Shown here: piece after piece, positions 50,492-62,844 of the stretch
Position numbering within the stretch: the first letter of the stretch is position 1
Layout of the letters: the number at the start of each line of letters is the position of its first letter
NCBI GenBank assembly: GCA_020854035.1
Contig: JADZGE010000012.1
Coordinates: 176,985-240,984 of the forward strand
Direction of reading: 5' to 3'
DNA length: 64,000 nt
DNA from: Burkholderiales bacterium
GTDB taxonomy: Bacteria; Pseudomonadota; Gammaproteobacteria; Burkholderiales; SG8-41
Program-made: the position numbers and the translations under genes
The notes under the pieces: generated by a model
Told to the model about the DNA's origin: nothing
Database searches by the model: none
Seen by the model: the letters and a program-made list of their open reading frames with translations, nothing else

Positions 50492-51613
50492 CTAGGTCTC
50501 GTCGATCGAGAACAGCCGGCGGTGTTCCAGGATGGCGTAGCGATCGGTCATGCCTGCGATGTAGTCCGCGACGGCACGCGGGGCGTCCTCGCGCGCCCGC
50601 GTCTGGAATTCGGGCGGCAGGAGCCGGGGGTCGGCCACGAACGCGCCGTAGAGGTCGGTCACGATCCGGCGCGCCTTCGCGCTCATGCGGACCACCCGGT
50701 AGTGGCGATAGAGGTTCTCGCGCAGGAACCGCTTGAGCTCGAGACTCTCCTCCCGCACGGCGCGGCTGTAGCCGATCAGCGGCGGGGCAGCGCGCACCTC
50801 CTCGATCGTGCGCGGCGCGCGGGCGCGGATGTTCGCGGCACTCGTCCGGGTAAGATCGGTGACGAGGGTATCGATCATGCGGCGCACGGTCTCGTGTATC
50901 AGCCGCCGTCCCGCGAGGCGTGGATGCTCCGCCAGCACCGCCTTCATGTGGCGGGCGAAGATCCCGACTTCGGCGAGCTGATCGAGGGTGACGAGCCCGG
51001 AACGGAGCCCGTCGTCGACATCGTGGTTGTTGTAGGCGATTTCGTCGGCGAGGTTGGCGAGCTGCGCCTCCAGCGAGGGCTGGCGGCGCCGGATGAACCG
51101 TTCGCCGAGCTCGGCGAGCCGGCGTGCGTTTCCGAGCGAGCAGTGCTTGAGTATGCCCTCCCGGGTCTCGAAGGTGAGGTTGAGACCGTCGAAGGCCGCG
51201 TAACGCTGCTCCAGGAGGTCGACCACGCGCAGCGACTGCAGGTTGTGCTCGAAGCCGCCGTGCGGCTTCATGCAGGCATTCAGCGCATCCTGGCCGGTGT
51301 GGCCGAACGGGGTGTGTCCCAGATCGTGGGCGAGGGCGATCGCCTCGGTGAGGTCCTCGTCGAGCCCGAGGCTGCGGGCGACCGCGCGCGCGATCTGGGC
51401 GACTTCGAGGCTGTGGGTAAGCCGGGTCCGGAAAAGATCGCCCTCGTGATTGACGAAAACCTGGGTCTTGTACTCCAGCCGGCGAAACGCGGTGGAGTGC
51501 ACGATGCGGTCGCGGTCGCGCTGGTACTCGCTGCGATTGACGGGCGCCGTCTCGCGGTGGCGGCGTCCGCGCGAGAGGCCGGGGCGCGCCGCGTAGGGCG
51601 CGGGCTCACGCAT
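50492..51613 (-). CDS. dgt: dGTP triphosphohydrolase-like HD protein
   Basis: HD-domain dNTP triphosphohydrolase of the Dgt type 2 family, which hydrolyses dGTP (or other dNTPs) to the nucleoside and triphosphate. The 373-residue protein has the metal-binding residues His67 ([14 protein letters not shown]) and His96-Asp97 ([13 protein letters not shown]). Substrate preference within this family cannot be read from sequence. It overlaps aroB by 8 bp and follows the conserved aroK-aroB-dgt order of betaproteobacteria. Confidence 0.9.
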   Translation of the reverse strand: MREPAPYAARPGLSRGRRHRETAPVNRSEYQRDRDRIVHSTAFRRLEYKTQVFVNHEGDLFRTRLTHSLEVAQIARAVARSLGLDEDLTEAIALAHDLGHTPFGHTGQDALNACMKPHGGFEHNLQSLRVVDLLEQRYAAFDGLNLTFETREGILKHCSLGNARRLAELGERFIRRRQPSLEAQLANLADEIAYNNHDVDDGLRSGLVTLDQLAEVGIFARHMKAVLAEHPRLAGRRLIHETVRRMIDTLVTDLTRTSAANIRARAPRTIEEVRAAPPLIGYSRAVREESLELKRFLRENLYRHYRVVRMSAKARRIVTDLYGAFVADPRLLPPEFQTRAREDAPRAVADYIAGMTDRYAILEHRRLFSIDET

Positions 51614-52724
51614 GCACGGACGGCCGCGCCGGGACGGCGCCCGGCGCGGTATCCTCGCGCAGCACCGCCGCCAGCGTGTCGGGCGGGACCTCCGCCGTCG
51701 GCAACGCCTCGCCGAGGCGACGCAGCAGGATGAAGCGGATGCGCCCGCCCCGCACCTTCTTGTCGTGGCCCATCAGCTCCAGGTAGCGCTCCACCCCGAG
51801 CGCCGGCGCCGTGACGGGCAGCCCGGCGCGCGCGAGCAACGACTCGATGCGCGACGCTTCGGACGCGGCGAGCAGGCCCATGCGCACCGAGAGCCGCGCG
51901 GCGAGCACCATGCCGGCCGCGACCGCTTCGCCGTGCAGCCATTGCCCGTAGCCCGTCGCCGTCTCGATCGCGTGGCCGAAGGTGTGCCCGTAGTTGAGCA
52001 GCGCTCGCTCGCCCGTTTCCCGCTCGTCACCGGCGACGATGCCGGCCTTGATGGCGCACGAGCGCTCGATCGCCCAGGTGAGCGCCTCCGCCTCGCGCGC
52101 GACGAGGCGCGCCACGTTCGCCTCCAGCCAGTCGAAGAAAGCGGGGTCGTGGATCGCGCCGTACTTGATCACCTCGGCGAGCCCCGCGGCGAGCTCGCGC
52201 GGGGGCAGCGTCGCGAGCGTGTCGGTGTCGCTCACCACCGCCAGCGGCTGGTAGAAGGCGCCGACCATGTTCTTGCCGAGCGGGTGGTTGATCGCGGTCT
52301 TGCCACCGACGGCGGAATCGACCTGGGCAAGAAGCGTCGTGGGCACCTGTATGAACGGCACCCCGCGCTGGTAGACGGCCGCCGCGAATCCGGTGAGGTC
52401 CCCCACCACGCCCCCGCCGAGGGCGATGAGCGCCGTGCCGCGCTCCGAGCGGTTCTCGAGCAGCGCGTCAAGGATGGCGTTGAGGGTCCGCCAGTCCTTG
52501 TGGGCCTCCCCGTCGGGCACCGTCACCGCCAGCACGGCGACCCCCTGCGCGCGCAACGCGTGCGTCAGCCTCTCCGCGTAGAGCGGAGCGACGGTCGTAT
52601 TGCTGACGAGGACCGCGCGCGGCTGCGGCAGGCGAGCGGCGACCAGCTCGCCGCGTGCGATCAGGCCCGGTCCGATGTGGATGGGGTAGCTGCGATTCTC
52701 CAGCGCCACGGTGAGGGTCTGCAT
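51606..52724 (-). CDS. aroB: 3-dehydroquinate synthase
   Basis: Second step of the shikimate pathway, converting DAHP to 3-dehydroquinate with NAD and a divalent metal. The 372-residue protein has the NAD-binding [20 protein letters not shown] and metal-ligand regions ([22 protein letters not shown]). It lies 33 bp downstream of aroK and overlaps dgt. Confidence 0.97.
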   Translation of the reverse strand: MQTLTVALENRSYPIHIGPGLIARGELVAARLPQPRAVLVSNTTVAPLYAERLTHALRAQGVAVLAVTVPDGEAHKDWRTLNAILDALLENRSERGTALIALGGGVVGDLTGFAAAVYQRGVPFIQVPTTLLAQVDSAVGGKTAINHPLGKNMVGAFYQPLAVVSDTDTLATLPPRELAAGLAEVIKYGAIHDPAFFDWLEANVARLVAREAEALTWAIERSCAIKAGIVAGDERETGERALLNYGHTFGHAIETATGYGQWLHGEAVAAGMVLAARLSVRMGLLAASEASRIESLLARAGLPVTAPALGVERYLELMGHDKKVRGGRIRFILLRRLGEALPTAEVPPDTLAAVLREDTAPGAVPARPSVHA

Positions 52725-52757
52725 GCTGGCTCCTGCCAGTCGGACCGCGGGCGCGCG

Positions 52758-53348
52758 CTACCCGGCGGGTGCGCGTGTCTCCGCACCGCGCCCCGCGGCG
52801 CGCTGCGCGAGTCGGCGCTCGAGCCGGTGCGCGAGGCTGGCGAGGCTCTGCTCGCCCGTGTCGACGATGATGTCCGCGATCTCGCGGTAGAGGGGATCGC
52901 GCTCCGTGTAGAGCTGCTCGAGGGTCGCCCGCGGGTCCCCGCCCCGGAGCAGCGGCCGGTTGCGGTCCTGCCGCGTGCGCGCGAGGAGGTCGGGCACGGC
53001 CGCGCGGAGGTAGATCACCACGCCGTTCCCGGCGAGCACGCCGCGGTTCTCCGGCGCGAGCACCGCCCCGCCCCCGGTCGCGAGCACGATGTCGCGCTCC
53101 CGGGCGAGCTCGGCGAGCACCCTCGCCTCGCGGGCGCGAAATCCCGCCTCGCCCTCGATTTCGAAGATCACGGGTATGCGCACCCCCGTGGCGCGCTCGA
53201 TCTCGTGGTCGCTGTCAAGGAAGCGCTTGCCGAGGCGGCGGGCGAGTAACCGCCCCACGGAGGTCTTGCCCGCGCCCATCAGGCCGACGAGGAAGATGTT
53301 CCCGCTTTCGTGCTTGCCGCCGGGCGGCTCGACCCGCGTCCCGCTCAT
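52758..53348 (-). CDS. aroK: Shikimate kinase
   Basis: Phosphorylates shikimate. The 196-residue protein has the P-loop GLMGAGKTS (22-30), the shikimate-binding DSDHEIE and the GGGAVL glycine motif. The start at 53346-53348 was preferred because a longer frame (to 53390) would run back toward the pilQ terminator. A possible -10 (TAGAAT, 53356-53361 on the minus strand) lies just upstream, but I saw no good -35. Confidence 0.95.
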   Translation of the reverse strand: MSGTRVEPPGGKHESGNIFLVGLMGAGKTSVGRLLARRLGKRFLDSDHEIERATGVRIPVIFEIEGEAGFRAREARVLAELARERDIVLATGGGAVLAPENRGVLAGNGVVIYLRAAVPDLLARTRQDRNRPLLRGGDPRATLEQLYTERDPLYREIADIIVDTGEQSLASLAHRLERRLAQRAAGRGAETRAPAG

Positions 53349-53419
53349 CAGGGGGATTCTAGTGGAAAGAACCCGGGTACCGCCGGACAATTTCCCGCTC
53401 CGGGCGCCGCCCGGACCCG

Positions 53420-53445
53420 AAAAAAAAGCGGCCCGCGAGGGCCGC
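53420..53445 (-). terminator. Intrinsic terminator of the pilMNOPQ operon
   Basis: Read on the minus strand: GCGGCCC, a 4-base loop, GGGCCGC, then eight T (53427-53420). A perfect 7-bp stem with a long T-run, 25 bp past the pilQ stop. It separates the pilus operon from aroK. Confidence 0.92.
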
Positions 53446-53469
53446 CTTCGGGACGATCGCGCCGGCGCG

Positions 53470-55596
53470 CTACTGGCGCAGCGTCAGGCCGTCCTTGATG
53501 ATCTTGGGCGTGATGAAGATCAGGAGCTCCCGCCGGTCGTCGAGCCGGAGATTCTGCTTGAACAGGAACCCCACGTAGGGCAGATCGCCCAGCACCGGCA
53601 CCTTGTTGGTGGTCGAGCGCTCTTCCTGCGTGTAGATGCCGCCGATCACCACCGTGCCCCCGTTCTCAACCAGCACCTCGGTCACGATCTGCTTGGTGTC
53701 GATCGACGGTCCGGCGAGCGTCGCCTGCCCGACGCTGTCCTTGTGGACGTTGAGGTTCATGATCACGTTGTCGTCCGGCGTGATCTGCGGCTTCACCTTG
53801 AGCGAGAGCGTCGCCTTCTTGAACGACACGCTCGTCGCGCCGCTGGAAGTCGCCTGCTGGTAGGGGATTTCCGTGCCCTGCTCGATCGAGGCCTCGATCT
53901 GGTCGGCGGTGATCACGCGCGGGCTGGAGATGATCTTGCCCTTGTTGTCCGCCTGCAGCGCAGTCAGTTCCAGGTTGAGGAACTTGGTGGCCTTGTCGTT
54001 GAACAGCAGCACCGAGAAGGCGCCCGCGTTCGCGCCGGATATCCCCGGCGCCGGCAGGTTGACCGACAGGCTGTCGGTGAACGCCGGCGCGTCGGCGGCC
54101 TGCCCGGTGTGGAACGCCGGATCGGAGAGCTGGCCGCCGCCAAGCCCCCGCACCGCGCCCCCGCCGGAGCCGATCTTGAAGCCGCTGCCGGTGGTGTTGT
54201 GGTAGCCCAGGCGCACTCCCAGATTGCGGCTGAAGGAGTCCGTCGCTTCCACGATGCGCGATTCGATCATCACCTGGCGCACCGGGATGTCCACGCGCTG
54301 TATGAGCTTTCGCACCTCCTCCAGGCGCGAGGGAGTGTCCTGCACGAAGAGCGTGTTGGTGCGCGTGTCGACCACGGCGCTGCCGCGCTTGGAGAGCACG
54401 CGCTGCTGCTGGTCGGAGAGCAGCTTCTGCAGGTCCGCGGCCTTCTGGTAGTTCAACTGGAAGCTCTCGGTGCGCGTGGGCTCGAGGTCGGCGATCTGGT
54501 TCTTCGCCTCGAGCGCGAGCTTCTCGCGGGTGGCGAGCTCGTCGCGCGGCGCGATCCACACGACGTTACCCGTCTTGCGCATGTCGAGGCCCTTGCTCTG
54601 CAGGATGATGTCGAGCGCCTGGTCCCACGGCACGTCCTTCAGCCGCAGCGTGAGGTTGCCGGTCACCGTGTCGCTCGTGATGATGTTGAGACCCGTGAAG
54701 TCGGCGATGACCTGCAGCACGGCCCGCACTTCCACGCTCTGGAAGTCGAGCGAGAGTTTCTCGCCGACGAAGCCCGGGCGCACCAGCCTGCTCGGGTCGT
54801 CGACCTGCTGCTTCACCTCGATGATGAAGCGGTTGTCGGTCTGGTAGGCGGTGTGCTCCCAGTTGCCGCGCGGCTCGATGACGAGGCGCGCGGCGGCGCC
54901 CTGGGTGATCGCGTCGACGGTCTGTACGGGCGTGCCGAAGTCCTTCACGTCGAGGCGGCGTTCGAGGTTTCTCGGCAACGCCGTGTTCAGGAAATCGACC
55001 ACGATGGTGCGGCCCTGGAGCTTCACGTCGATGCCGACCGCGCTGTCGGAAAGGTCGACGACGACCCGGCCTTCGCCGGCGCTACCCCGGCGGAAATCGA
55101 CGTTTCTCACAGCATGGCGCTTGTCGTCCGGGCGTTGCTCCGCGAAATGCGTCGTCCGCCCGCCTGCCTGCGCGGACGCGGCGGCGGCACCGCCTGCCTG
55201 CAGCGTGATGAGGAGCGCCCTCCCTTCGATCTGCGTATCGTAGCTCACCGCGCGCGCGAGGTTGAGCACCAGGCGCGTGCGGTCGCCCGCCTGCACCACG
55301 TTGATGCTGCGGAGATCGCCCTCGGTGACCTCCTGGGTGCTGCGCCCGAGCGCGCTCGCGGTGTTCGGGAAATCGAACGCGATGCGGGGCGGATTATTGA
55401 TCGCGAAGGCCGCCGGCGGATTCGCCGGCGCCTGCTTGAGCGTCACCCGCACCACGATCTTGCCTCCCGTCTGCGAGGATACGCTGACCGCCTCGATGGC
55501 GTTCGCCTGGGCGTGCGCGGTAGCGCTCGCCGCGTACAGCAGCAGCGCAAGGCACACGTTGAAGAGCGAGGAAACCGGACTCGATGGGTACTTCAT
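53470..55596 (-). CDS. pilQ: Type IV pilus secretin PilQ
   Basis: Outer-membrane channel through which the type IV pilus passes. The 708-residue protein has a signal peptide ([20 protein letters not shown]..., cleaved near AHAQA), two AMIN peptidoglycan-binding domains (about 35-245), secretin N-domains (about 270-430) and the C-terminal secretin barrel with [17 protein letters not shown]. The ATG at 55594-55596 is preceded by AGGAAGGGAG at proper spacing; a GTG two codons upstream is less likely. Last gene of pilMNOPQ. Confidence 0.96.
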   Translation of the reverse strand: MKYPSSPVSSLFNVCLALLLYAASATAHAQANAIEAVSVSSQTGGKIVVRVTLKQAPANPPAAFAINNPPRIAFDFPNTASALGRSTQEVTEGDLRSINVVQAGDRTRLVLNLARAVSYDTQIEGRALLITLQAGGAAAASAQAGGRTTHFAEQRPDDKRHAVRNVDFRRGSAGEGRVVVDLSDSAVGIDVKLQGRTIVVDFLNTALPRNLERRLDVKDFGTPVQTVDAITQGAAARLVIEPRGNWEHTAYQTDNRFIIEVKQQVDDPSRLVRPGFVGEKLSLDFQSVEVRAVLQVIADFTGLNIITSDTVTGNLTLRLKDVPWDQALDIILQSKGLDMRKTGNVVWIAPRDELATREKLALEAKNQIADLEPTRTESFQLNYQKAADLQKLLSDQQQRVLSKRGSAVVDTRTNTLFVQDTPSRLEEVRKLIQRVDIPVRQVMIESRIVEATDSFSRNLGVRLGYHNTTGSGFKIGSGGGAVRGLGGGQLSDPAFHTGQAADAPAFTDSLSVNLPAPGISGANAGAFSVLLFNDKATKFLNLELTALQADNKGKIISSPRVITADQIEASIEQGTEIPYQQATSSGATSVSFKKATLSLKVKPQITPDDNVIMNLNVHKDSVGQATLAGPSIDTKQIVTEVLVENGGTVVIGGIYTQEERSTTNKVPVLGDLPYVGFLFKQNLRLDDRRELLIFITPKIIKDGLTLRQ

Positions 55597-55612
55597 GGGC
55601 ACTCCCTTCCTG

Positions 55613-56137
55613 TTATCCTTCCTGCAAGAGCAGCGAACGGTCCTCTTCCTTCCATTCCCCGCCGCTGTCCTGGACCAGTTCCTTCAGCTTGATGCCGGAT
55701 TCGGAGATTTCGGTGATCCGGCCGAAGTTCTGGCCGAGGAAATTGCCGGACTTCACCCGGAACAGGCGGTTGTCCGGCGTCTTCACCAGCGCGAAGATTT
55801 CCTTCTTCTGCGCGAGCGTCCCGACCATCTTGAGATTCTCGAGCGGATAGGCCTCGAGCGGCTCCTTGCGCCGGTTGGGGTCGGGCGGCCGGATCCCGCC
55901 GGCGACCGCGGACGCCTTGGGTGGCTGGATCTGGCGCGGCTTGAACGGGTCGGTGAGGTCGTACGCGTTGTAGGCGAACGGCTCGTAGGGCTGCGCTTCG
56001 GGCAGCGGCGGGATGCGCCCGCGCGGCAGGTTATCCGAATCCTTCACGAACTGCTGCAGGTCCGAGTAGCTCTCGCCGCACCCGGCGAGGCCGAGCGCCG
56101 AGACCGAGAGCAGGACCGCCAGGGATATGCGCATCAT
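55613..56137 (-). CDS. pilP: Type IV pilus lipoprotein PilP
   Basis: Inner-membrane lipoprotein that links the PilMNO complex to PilQ. The 174-residue protein has a lipobox LAGC with Cys20, a flexible Pro-rich stretch (about 35-75) and a C-terminal beta domain (about 90-170). It overlaps pilO by 4 bp. Confidence 0.94.
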   Translation of the reverse strand: MMRISLAVLLSVSALGLAGCGESYSDLQQFVKDSDNLPRGRIPPLPEAQPYEPFAYNAYDLTDPFKPRQIQPPKASAVAGGIRPPDPNRRKEPLEAYPLENLKMVGTLAQKKEIFALVKTPDNRLFRVKSGNFLGQNFGRITEISESGIKLKELVQDSGGEWKEEDRSLLLQEG

Positions 56138-56778
56138 TTCTTTCCGCCCTTCTTCGCCGCGGCGGCGGCCTTGCGCTGGGCAGCGATCTCTTCCTCGTCG
56201 AGATAGCGGAAGGTCCTCGCCGTCGCGTCCATCACCAGATTGCCGTCCTTGCCGGGTGCGAGCGCGATGTCGTTCAGGGTGACGATGCGGGAGAGCTTGC
56301 CGATGTCACTCGCGAACGCGCCGAGGTCGTGGTAGCTGCCCGCGACCTTGATGGTGATCGGCAGCTCGGCGTAGAAATCGCGCTGCATTTCGCCTGCGGC
56401 CGGCTTGAACAGCTCGAACTGCAGCCCGCGCCCGAGCCCCGCCTGGTTGATGTCGGTCAAGAGGGCGTCCATCTCCGACTTGCCGGGGAGCTGCTTCAGC
56501 AGGGCGCCGAACTGCTTCTCGATATCGGCGAGCTGCTTGCGGTAGGCCGGCAGATCGATCGCCTGCTTCTTCTTGTCGAGGAAGGTCGTGCGCAGCTGCC
56601 CCTCCTTCTCGCGCTCGGCGTTGATCTGGTCGAGCTGGTTCTGCCAGTCGAACCAGTAGGATGCGAACACGATCACCGCCAGCAGCACGCCCAAAACGCC
56701 GAGCTTCACCACCACCGGAGCCGAGCCGATACGCTTCGGATCGAGGTAGCGCTTGAGGTCTTCGGTAGTCATCGCCAT
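56134..56778 (-). CDS. pilO: Type IV pilus alignment protein PilO
   Basis: Inner-membrane protein with one helix (about 25-46, VKLGVLGVLLAVIVFASYWF), a periplasmic coiled coil (about 47-105, QLDQINAEREKEGQLR) and a ferredoxin-like domain that pairs with PilN. The 214-residue protein ends with a lysine-rich tail. It is 12 bp downstream of pilN. Confidence 0.94.
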   Translation of the reverse strand: MAMTTEDLKRYLDPKRIGSAPVVVKLGVLGVLLAVIVFASYWFDWQNQLDQINAEREKEGQLRTTFLDKKKQAIDLPAYRKQLADIEKQFGALLKQLPGKSEMDALLTDINQAGLGRGLQFELFKPAAGEMQRDFYAELPITIKVAGSYHDLGAFASDIGKLSRIVTLNDIALAPGKDGNLVMDATARTFRYLDEEEIAAQRKAAAAAKKGGKK

Positions 56779-56790
56779 GGCGTCGCGTCC

Positions 56791-57390
56791 CTACTTGCCC
56801 GCCGCCTTCGCGGCCGGCTTGGCGCCCGCTTTCTGGGCGTCCTCGGTCTGCTGGCGGGTCACGTTGATGTTCAGCGTGAATTCGTTGATGCGCTGGTTAC
56901 CGACAACCGCCGCCTTGATCTCGACCAGTCCGGGATTCTCGAGGAACGGCGAGGAGTCGAGGTTGCGCATGAGGGTGGAAACGCGCGCCTGGGACTGGGT
57001 GTAGCCGTTGATCGCGACTTTCGAGCCGGTCTGCTTGACACCCTTCAGGTATACCCCGTCCGGGAGCTGGCGCACGAGCTGGTCAAGGAGATGCACGACC
57101 TCGGATCGATTCGCCTGAAGCGTTTCCACCACCTTCTTGCGGGCGAGCAGGGCGGCGGTCTGCTCCTTCACCTTGTTGATCTCCGCAATCTGCTTGTCGA
57201 GCTTGGTGATCTCGTCGCTCAGGAACTGGTTGCGCTTCACCTGTTGCTCGAAGCGCCCGCCGAGATAGGTGTGCACCACGAACCAGATGCCCACGCCGAT
57301 CGCGGCCACGACACCGAGCGCGATGAAGAACTGCTGCTGCTGCTGCTTGCGCCGGATCTCGCGATGCGGCAGCAGGTTGATGCGTATCAT
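56791..57390 (-). CDS. pilN: Type IV pilus alignment protein PilN
   Basis: The 199-residue protein starts MIRINLLPHREIRRK, the short cytoplasmic motif (INLLP) that binds PilM, followed by a transmembrane helix (about 21-40), a coiled coil and a periplasmic ferredoxin-like domain. The ATG at 57388-57390 overlaps the pilM stop as ATGA. A longer frame adds ten residues within pilM and is unlikely. Confidence 0.95.
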   Translation of the reverse strand: MIRINLLPHREIRRKQQQQQFFIALGVVAAIGVGIWFVVHTYLGGRFEQQVKRNQFLSDEITKLDKQIAEINKVKEQTAALLARKKVVETLQANRSEVVHLLDQLVRQLPDGVYLKGVKQTGSKVAINGYTQSQARVSTLMRNLDSSPFLENPGLVEIKAAVVGNQRINEFTLNINVTRQQTEDAQKAGAKPAAKAAGK

Positions 57391-58493
57391 GGATCGAACC
57401 TCCGCATCGCGAGCCCGCACGCCACCATGAGCGATGGCGCGTCCTGGGTCAGGTTCTTGGGGCGGATCTTCGAGGAAACCGCCATGTTGCTGAAGGGGTT
57501 CGCCACCACCGTGTTCACCTGCGTGCGCCTGGCGACCGACTCGTCCACGCCCTGCAGCGCCGCGCAGCCCCCGGCGAGCACGAGGTGGTTCACCTGGTTG
57601 AACTGGGTGGAAGTGAAGAAGAACTGCAGGGCCCGGGCCACCTCGAGCGCGAGCATGTCCATGAACGGCTGCAGCACCTCGGTCTCGTAGTTCTCGGGCA
57701 GGCCGCCCGCCCGCTTGGCGGCCTCGGCTTCCTCCGGGGACAGGCCGAAGCGGTTCTGGATCTCGAGCGTCAGCTGGTTGCCGCCGAAGGGCTGCTCGCG
57801 CAGGTAGATCGACTGGTCGTTCCTCAGCACGTTGACGGCCATCGCCGTCGCGCCGATGTCGACCACCGCGATGTTCTGGTCCTTGCCTTTCTCGGGAAAC
57901 TGGTTCTCGATGAGTTCGAACGCGGTCTGCGCGGCGAGGACGTCGACGTCCATCACCGTCGCCTTCAGCCCCGCCTGCTCGGCGGCGGCCACGCGATCCT
58001 CGATTTTCTCCTTGCGCGAGGCCGCGATCAGCACCTCGACGTCCTCGGGGCTGTTGGGCGCGGGCCCGAGCACCTGGAAGTCGAGGTTCACTTCTTCGAG
58101 CGCGAACGGAATATACTGGTTCGCCTCGGTGGCAACGGCGAGCTCGAGGTCCTCCTCGCGCTGCCCGGCGGGAACCAGGATGCGCTTGGTGATCACCGCC
58201 GCGTTGGGCAGGGCGAGGGCGAGGTTCTTCACGTTGCTGCCGAGCCGCTTGTGGACCCGCTTCAGCGCGTCGCTCACCGCGTCGATGTTGTTGATATTGC
58301 CTTCCACCACCGAATCCTTCGGCAGGGGCTCGATGGCGTAACGCTCGACGCGATACATCCCCTTGCCAGCCTCCATGATTTCGACCATCTTGATGGCCGA
58401 GGAACTGATATCCGTTCCGATGAGCGGCGGAGTCTTCGCCTTGAAAAGGCGCTCGAACGCATCGAGGTTAAGACTGAAATTTCCTTTAGCCAT
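57387..58493 (-). CDS. pilM: Type IV pilus actin-like protein PilM
   Basis: Cytoplasmic actin-fold ATPase of the pilus alignment complex; binds the PilN N-terminus. The 368-residue protein has the phosphate-binding loop near the start (LIGTDISSSAIKMVE), VAVVDIGATAMAVNV in the form NIAVVDIGATAMAV, and the late VLAGGCAALQGVDE. First gene of pilMNOPQ; a promoter-like sequence lies 37 bp upstream. Confidence 0.96.
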   Translation of the reverse strand: MAKGNFSLNLDAFERLFKAKTPPLIGTDISSSAIKMVEIMEAGKGMYRVERYAIEPLPKDSVVEGNINNIDAVSDALKRVHKRLGSNVKNLALALPNAAVITKRILVPAGQREEDLELAVATEANQYIPFALEEVNLDFQVLGPAPNSPEDVEVLIAASRKEKIEDRVAAAEQAGLKATVMDVDVLAAQTAFELIENQFPEKGKDQNIAVVDIGATAMAVNVLRNDQSIYLREQPFGGNQLTLEIQNRFGLSPEEAEAAKRAGGLPENYETEVLQPFMDMLALEVARALQFFFTSTQFNQVNHLVLAGGCAALQGVDESVARRTQVNTVVANPFSNMAVSSKIRPKNLTQDAPSLMVACGLAMRRFDP

Positions 58494-58529
58494 AAATGTA
58501 TGGGGAGACTATCCCACAGTTTACATTAA

Positions 58530-58558
58530 ATGCTATCAGCAACTATTTTTGGTGTAAA
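58530..58558 (-). promoter_or_regulatory. Promoter of the pilMNOPQ operon
   Basis: On the minus strand TTTACA (58558-58553), a 17-bp spacer and TAGCAT (58535-58530). The -35 is one base off the consensus and the -10 two. It sits in the 252-bp divergent gap with mrcA. Confidence 0.55.
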
Positions 58559-58593
58559 GCGTTTCGACGAAACTTTCCCCGCCGGATGCGGCC

Positions 58594-58599
58594 TATAAT
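58594..58599 (+). promoter_or_regulatory. Possible -10 element for mrcA
   Basis: A perfect TATAAT in the pilM-mrcA gap, 147 bp before the mrcA start. I found no good -35 hexamer at 16-18 bp. The long leader after it contains no recognised motif. Confidence 0.4.
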
Positions 58600-58745
58600 G
58601 AGCGAAATTCCTGAACGTTTGTACGTACCTATAGCGTACCGGTGGCTTTCTCGGGGCTCGGTGGTCGCTCGTAACGTGATGGAGTCCCGCCGATCCGCCG
58701 TGAGTTGTGGCTTTATCGCAACAGCCGGGCCCAGTTAGGCATCCG

Positions 58746-61070
58746 ATGTCGTTCCGCTGGTGGACCTTTCCCGCCCTCCTGTTGGGCTTGACCGTGCTCG
58801 CCGGGGTGATCCTTGTTGCCTTCGCGGCCGCGATCGTCTACCCCGGGCTGCCCTCGCTCGATGTGCTCACCGACTACCATCCCAAGGTGCCGTTGCGCGT
58901 CTACAGCGCCGACGGCAAGCTCATCGGGGAATTCGGCGAGGAGCGCCGCGCCGTCGTCACCATCAAGGAGGTCCCGAGGCAGCTCGTGAGCGCGATTCTT
59001 GCCGCCGAGGACGAGCGCTTCTATCAGCACAGCGGCGTCGACTACCTGGGCGTCGCGCGCGCGGCGATGTCCAATTTCGTGTCGGGCGGCGTGCGCCAGG
59101 GTGCGAGCACCATCACCATGCAGGTCGCGCGTAACTTCTTCCTGTCCAAGGAGAAGACGCTTACCCGCAAGTTCAACGAGATGCTGCTCGCCTTCAAGAT
59201 CGAGGCAAGCCTGCCGAAAGACCAGATACTGGAGCTCTACATCAATCAGATCTACCTCGGCCAGCGGGCCTACGGCTTCGCCGCGGCGGCGCAGATCTAC
59301 TTCGGCAAGCGCCTGCCTGACCTCACGCTCGCCGAAACCGCGATGCTGGCGGGGCTGCCGAAGGCGCCCTCCCGCTTCAATCCGGTCGCCAATCCGCAGC
59401 GCGCCCGCCTGCGGCAGCAGTACGTCCTGCGCCGCATGCGTGAGCTTGCGCTCATCACCCCCGAGCAGCATGCCGTCGCCGAGCGGCAGGCGGTGCATGT
59501 GCGCCGCGAAATAAACGAGTTCGCCGTGCATGCCGAGCACTTCGCCGAAATGGTCCGTCAGGCGATCTACGAGCGCTACGGGGAAGAGGCCTACACCCGG
59601 GGATTGCGGGTCCACACGACGCTTGTCACCAGCCACCAGGAAGCGGCCTACCGCGCGGTGCGGCGCGGCGCGCTGGATTACGACCGCCGCCACGGCTACC
59701 GCGGGCCGGAGGACTATGCAGCGGGCCTCCCCGCCAAGCCGACCGTGGAGCAGCTCGAGGACGCGCTCCAGGATGCCGCCGACAGCGACGGGCTCTACGC
59801 GGCCGTGGTGGTCGAAGCGTCGCCGCGCCTGGTGAAGGCCTACCGCCGGGGCGGGGACTGGCTGGAAATCGGCGAGGAAGGGCTCAAGTTCGGGGCGCGC
59901 ATGCTTGGCGAGAAGGTGAACCCCAACCAGCGCATCCGCCGCGGGGCGATCATCCGGGTGCAGCAGGACGACAAGGATCGCTGGCAGATCGCGCAGCTGC
60001 CGGTCGTGGAAGCCTCCCTGGTGTCGCTCGATCCGCGCGATGGCGCGATCCGGGCCCTGGTCGGTGGTTTCGACTTCCATCGCGCCCAGTACAACCACGT
60101 CACGCAGGCCCTGCGCCAGCCCGGGTCGAGCTTCAAGCCTTTCATTTACTCGGCGGCGCTGGAGAAGGGATTCACGCCGGCGACCATCGTCAACGATGCG
60201 CCGCTCACCTTCACCGCGGCGCAGACGGGCTCCGAGCCGTGGGAACCGAAGAACTACGACGGCAAGTTCGACGGTCCGATGCGGCTTCGCACGGGGCTCA
60301 TGAAGTCGAAAAACCTGGTGTCGGTGCGCATCATCCAGGCGATCACACCCCAGTACGCGCAGGACTACGTAACGCGCTTCGGCTTCGACCCGAAGCTGCA
60401 CCCGCCCTACCTCACGATGGCGCTCGGCGCCGGCAATGCCACGCCGCTGCAGATGGCGGGCGCCTATGCCGTTTTCGCCAACGGCGGCTTCCGCGTCGCC
60501 CCATACTTCATCGAGCGCGTGGAGGACAACCGCGGCAAGGTCCTCGCGCAGGCGAAACCCGCGACCGTGGAGAACGGCGCGCCGCGGGTGATCGACGCCC
60601 GCAACGCCTTCATCATGACGAGCATCATGCGCGACGTGGTTCGCGGCGGCACGGCGGCGCGCGCGATGAAGCTCGGCCGCCATGATCTCGCAGGCAAGAC
60701 CGGCACGACCAACGACTTCATCGATGCCTGGTTCTGCGGCTACAACGCGGGCCTCGTGGCGGTGTCGTGGATCGGCTTCGACACCCCGCAAACCCTCGGG
60801 CGCAATGAAACCGGTTCGGCGGCGGCGCTGCCGATGTGGATGAGCTACATGGGCGCGGTGTTGCGCGGGGTGCCGGAGCTCCCGTTCGTGCCGCCGGCCG
60901 GCATCGTGATGGCGCGCGTGAATCCGGATACCGGCTTGCGCGAGCCCGACGGCGCGGGCGGCGTGGCGGATTTCTTCTACCAGGAATACCTGCCCGGCGA
61001 GCAGGAGACGGTGGCCGGGGCCCCCGCCGGCGAGCGCCCTGCGGACGACGCGAGGAACCAGCTTTTCTAG
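58746..61070 (+). CDS. mrcA: Penicillin-binding protein 1A
   Basis: Bifunctional peptidoglycan synthase. The 774-residue protein has one N-terminal transmembrane helix (about 10-33), a glycosyltransferase domain (about 55-230; AAEDERFYQHSGVDYLG, QGASTITMQVARNFFL), an inserted OB-like domain, and a transpeptidase domain with the active-site SSFK (Ser461, Lys464), SKN (in MKSKNLVS) and KTGT (651-654). The start MSFRWWTFPALLLG was chosen to put the helix at the N-terminus. Divergent from pilM, as in other proteobacteria. Confidence 0.97.
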   Translation: MSFRWWTFPALLLGLTVLAGVILVAFAAAIVYPGLPSLDVLTDYHPKVPLRVYSADGKLIGEFGEERRAVVTIKEVPRQLVSAILAAEDERFYQHSGVDYLGVARAAMSNFVSGGVRQGASTITMQVARNFFLSKEKTLTRKFNEMLLAFKIEASLPKDQILELYINQIYLGQRAYGFAAAAQIYFGKRLPDLTLAETAMLAGLPKAPSRFNPVANPQRARLRQQYVLRRMRELALITPEQHAVAERQAVHVRREINEFAVHAEHFAEMVRQAIYERYGEEAYTRGLRVHTTLVTSHQEAAYRAVRRGALDYDRRHGYRGPEDYAAGLPAKPTVEQLEDALQDAADSDGLYAAVVVEASPRLVKAYRRGGDWLEIGEEGLKFGARMLGEKVNPNQRIRRGAIIRVQQDDKDRWQIAQLPVVEASLVSLDPRDGAIRALVGGFDFHRAQYNHVTQALRQPGSSFKPFIYSAALEKGFTPATIVNDAPLTFTAAQTGSEPWEPKNYDGKFDGPMRLRTGLMKSKNLVSVRIIQAITPQYAQDYVTRFGFDPKLHPPYLTMALGAGNATPLQMAGAYAVFANGGFRVAPYFIERVEDNRGKVLAQAKPATVENGAPRVIDARNAFIMTSIMRDVVRGGTAARAMKLGRHDLAGKTGTTNDFIDAWFCGYNAGLVAVSWIGFDTPQTLGRNETGSAAALPMWMSYMGAVLRGVPELPFVPPAGIVMARVNPDTGLREPDGAGGVADFFYQEYLPGEQETVAGAPAGERPADDARNQLF

Positions 61071-61129
61071 GGTCGCGGCCGCCGATCGCCCAGGCCGCGT
61101 TGGAACCGGAAGGCAACGAGTCGCGAGGC

Positions 61130-62754
<1,625 letters not shown>

Positions 62755-62844
62755 TCACAAGCCTCTGATAGAAAGGAGTATTTTTGCTGGGCGGGGCCGG
62801 GAACTAAAAATGATTATAGCCGCCTAAGTTGTAGATGGCGTTTG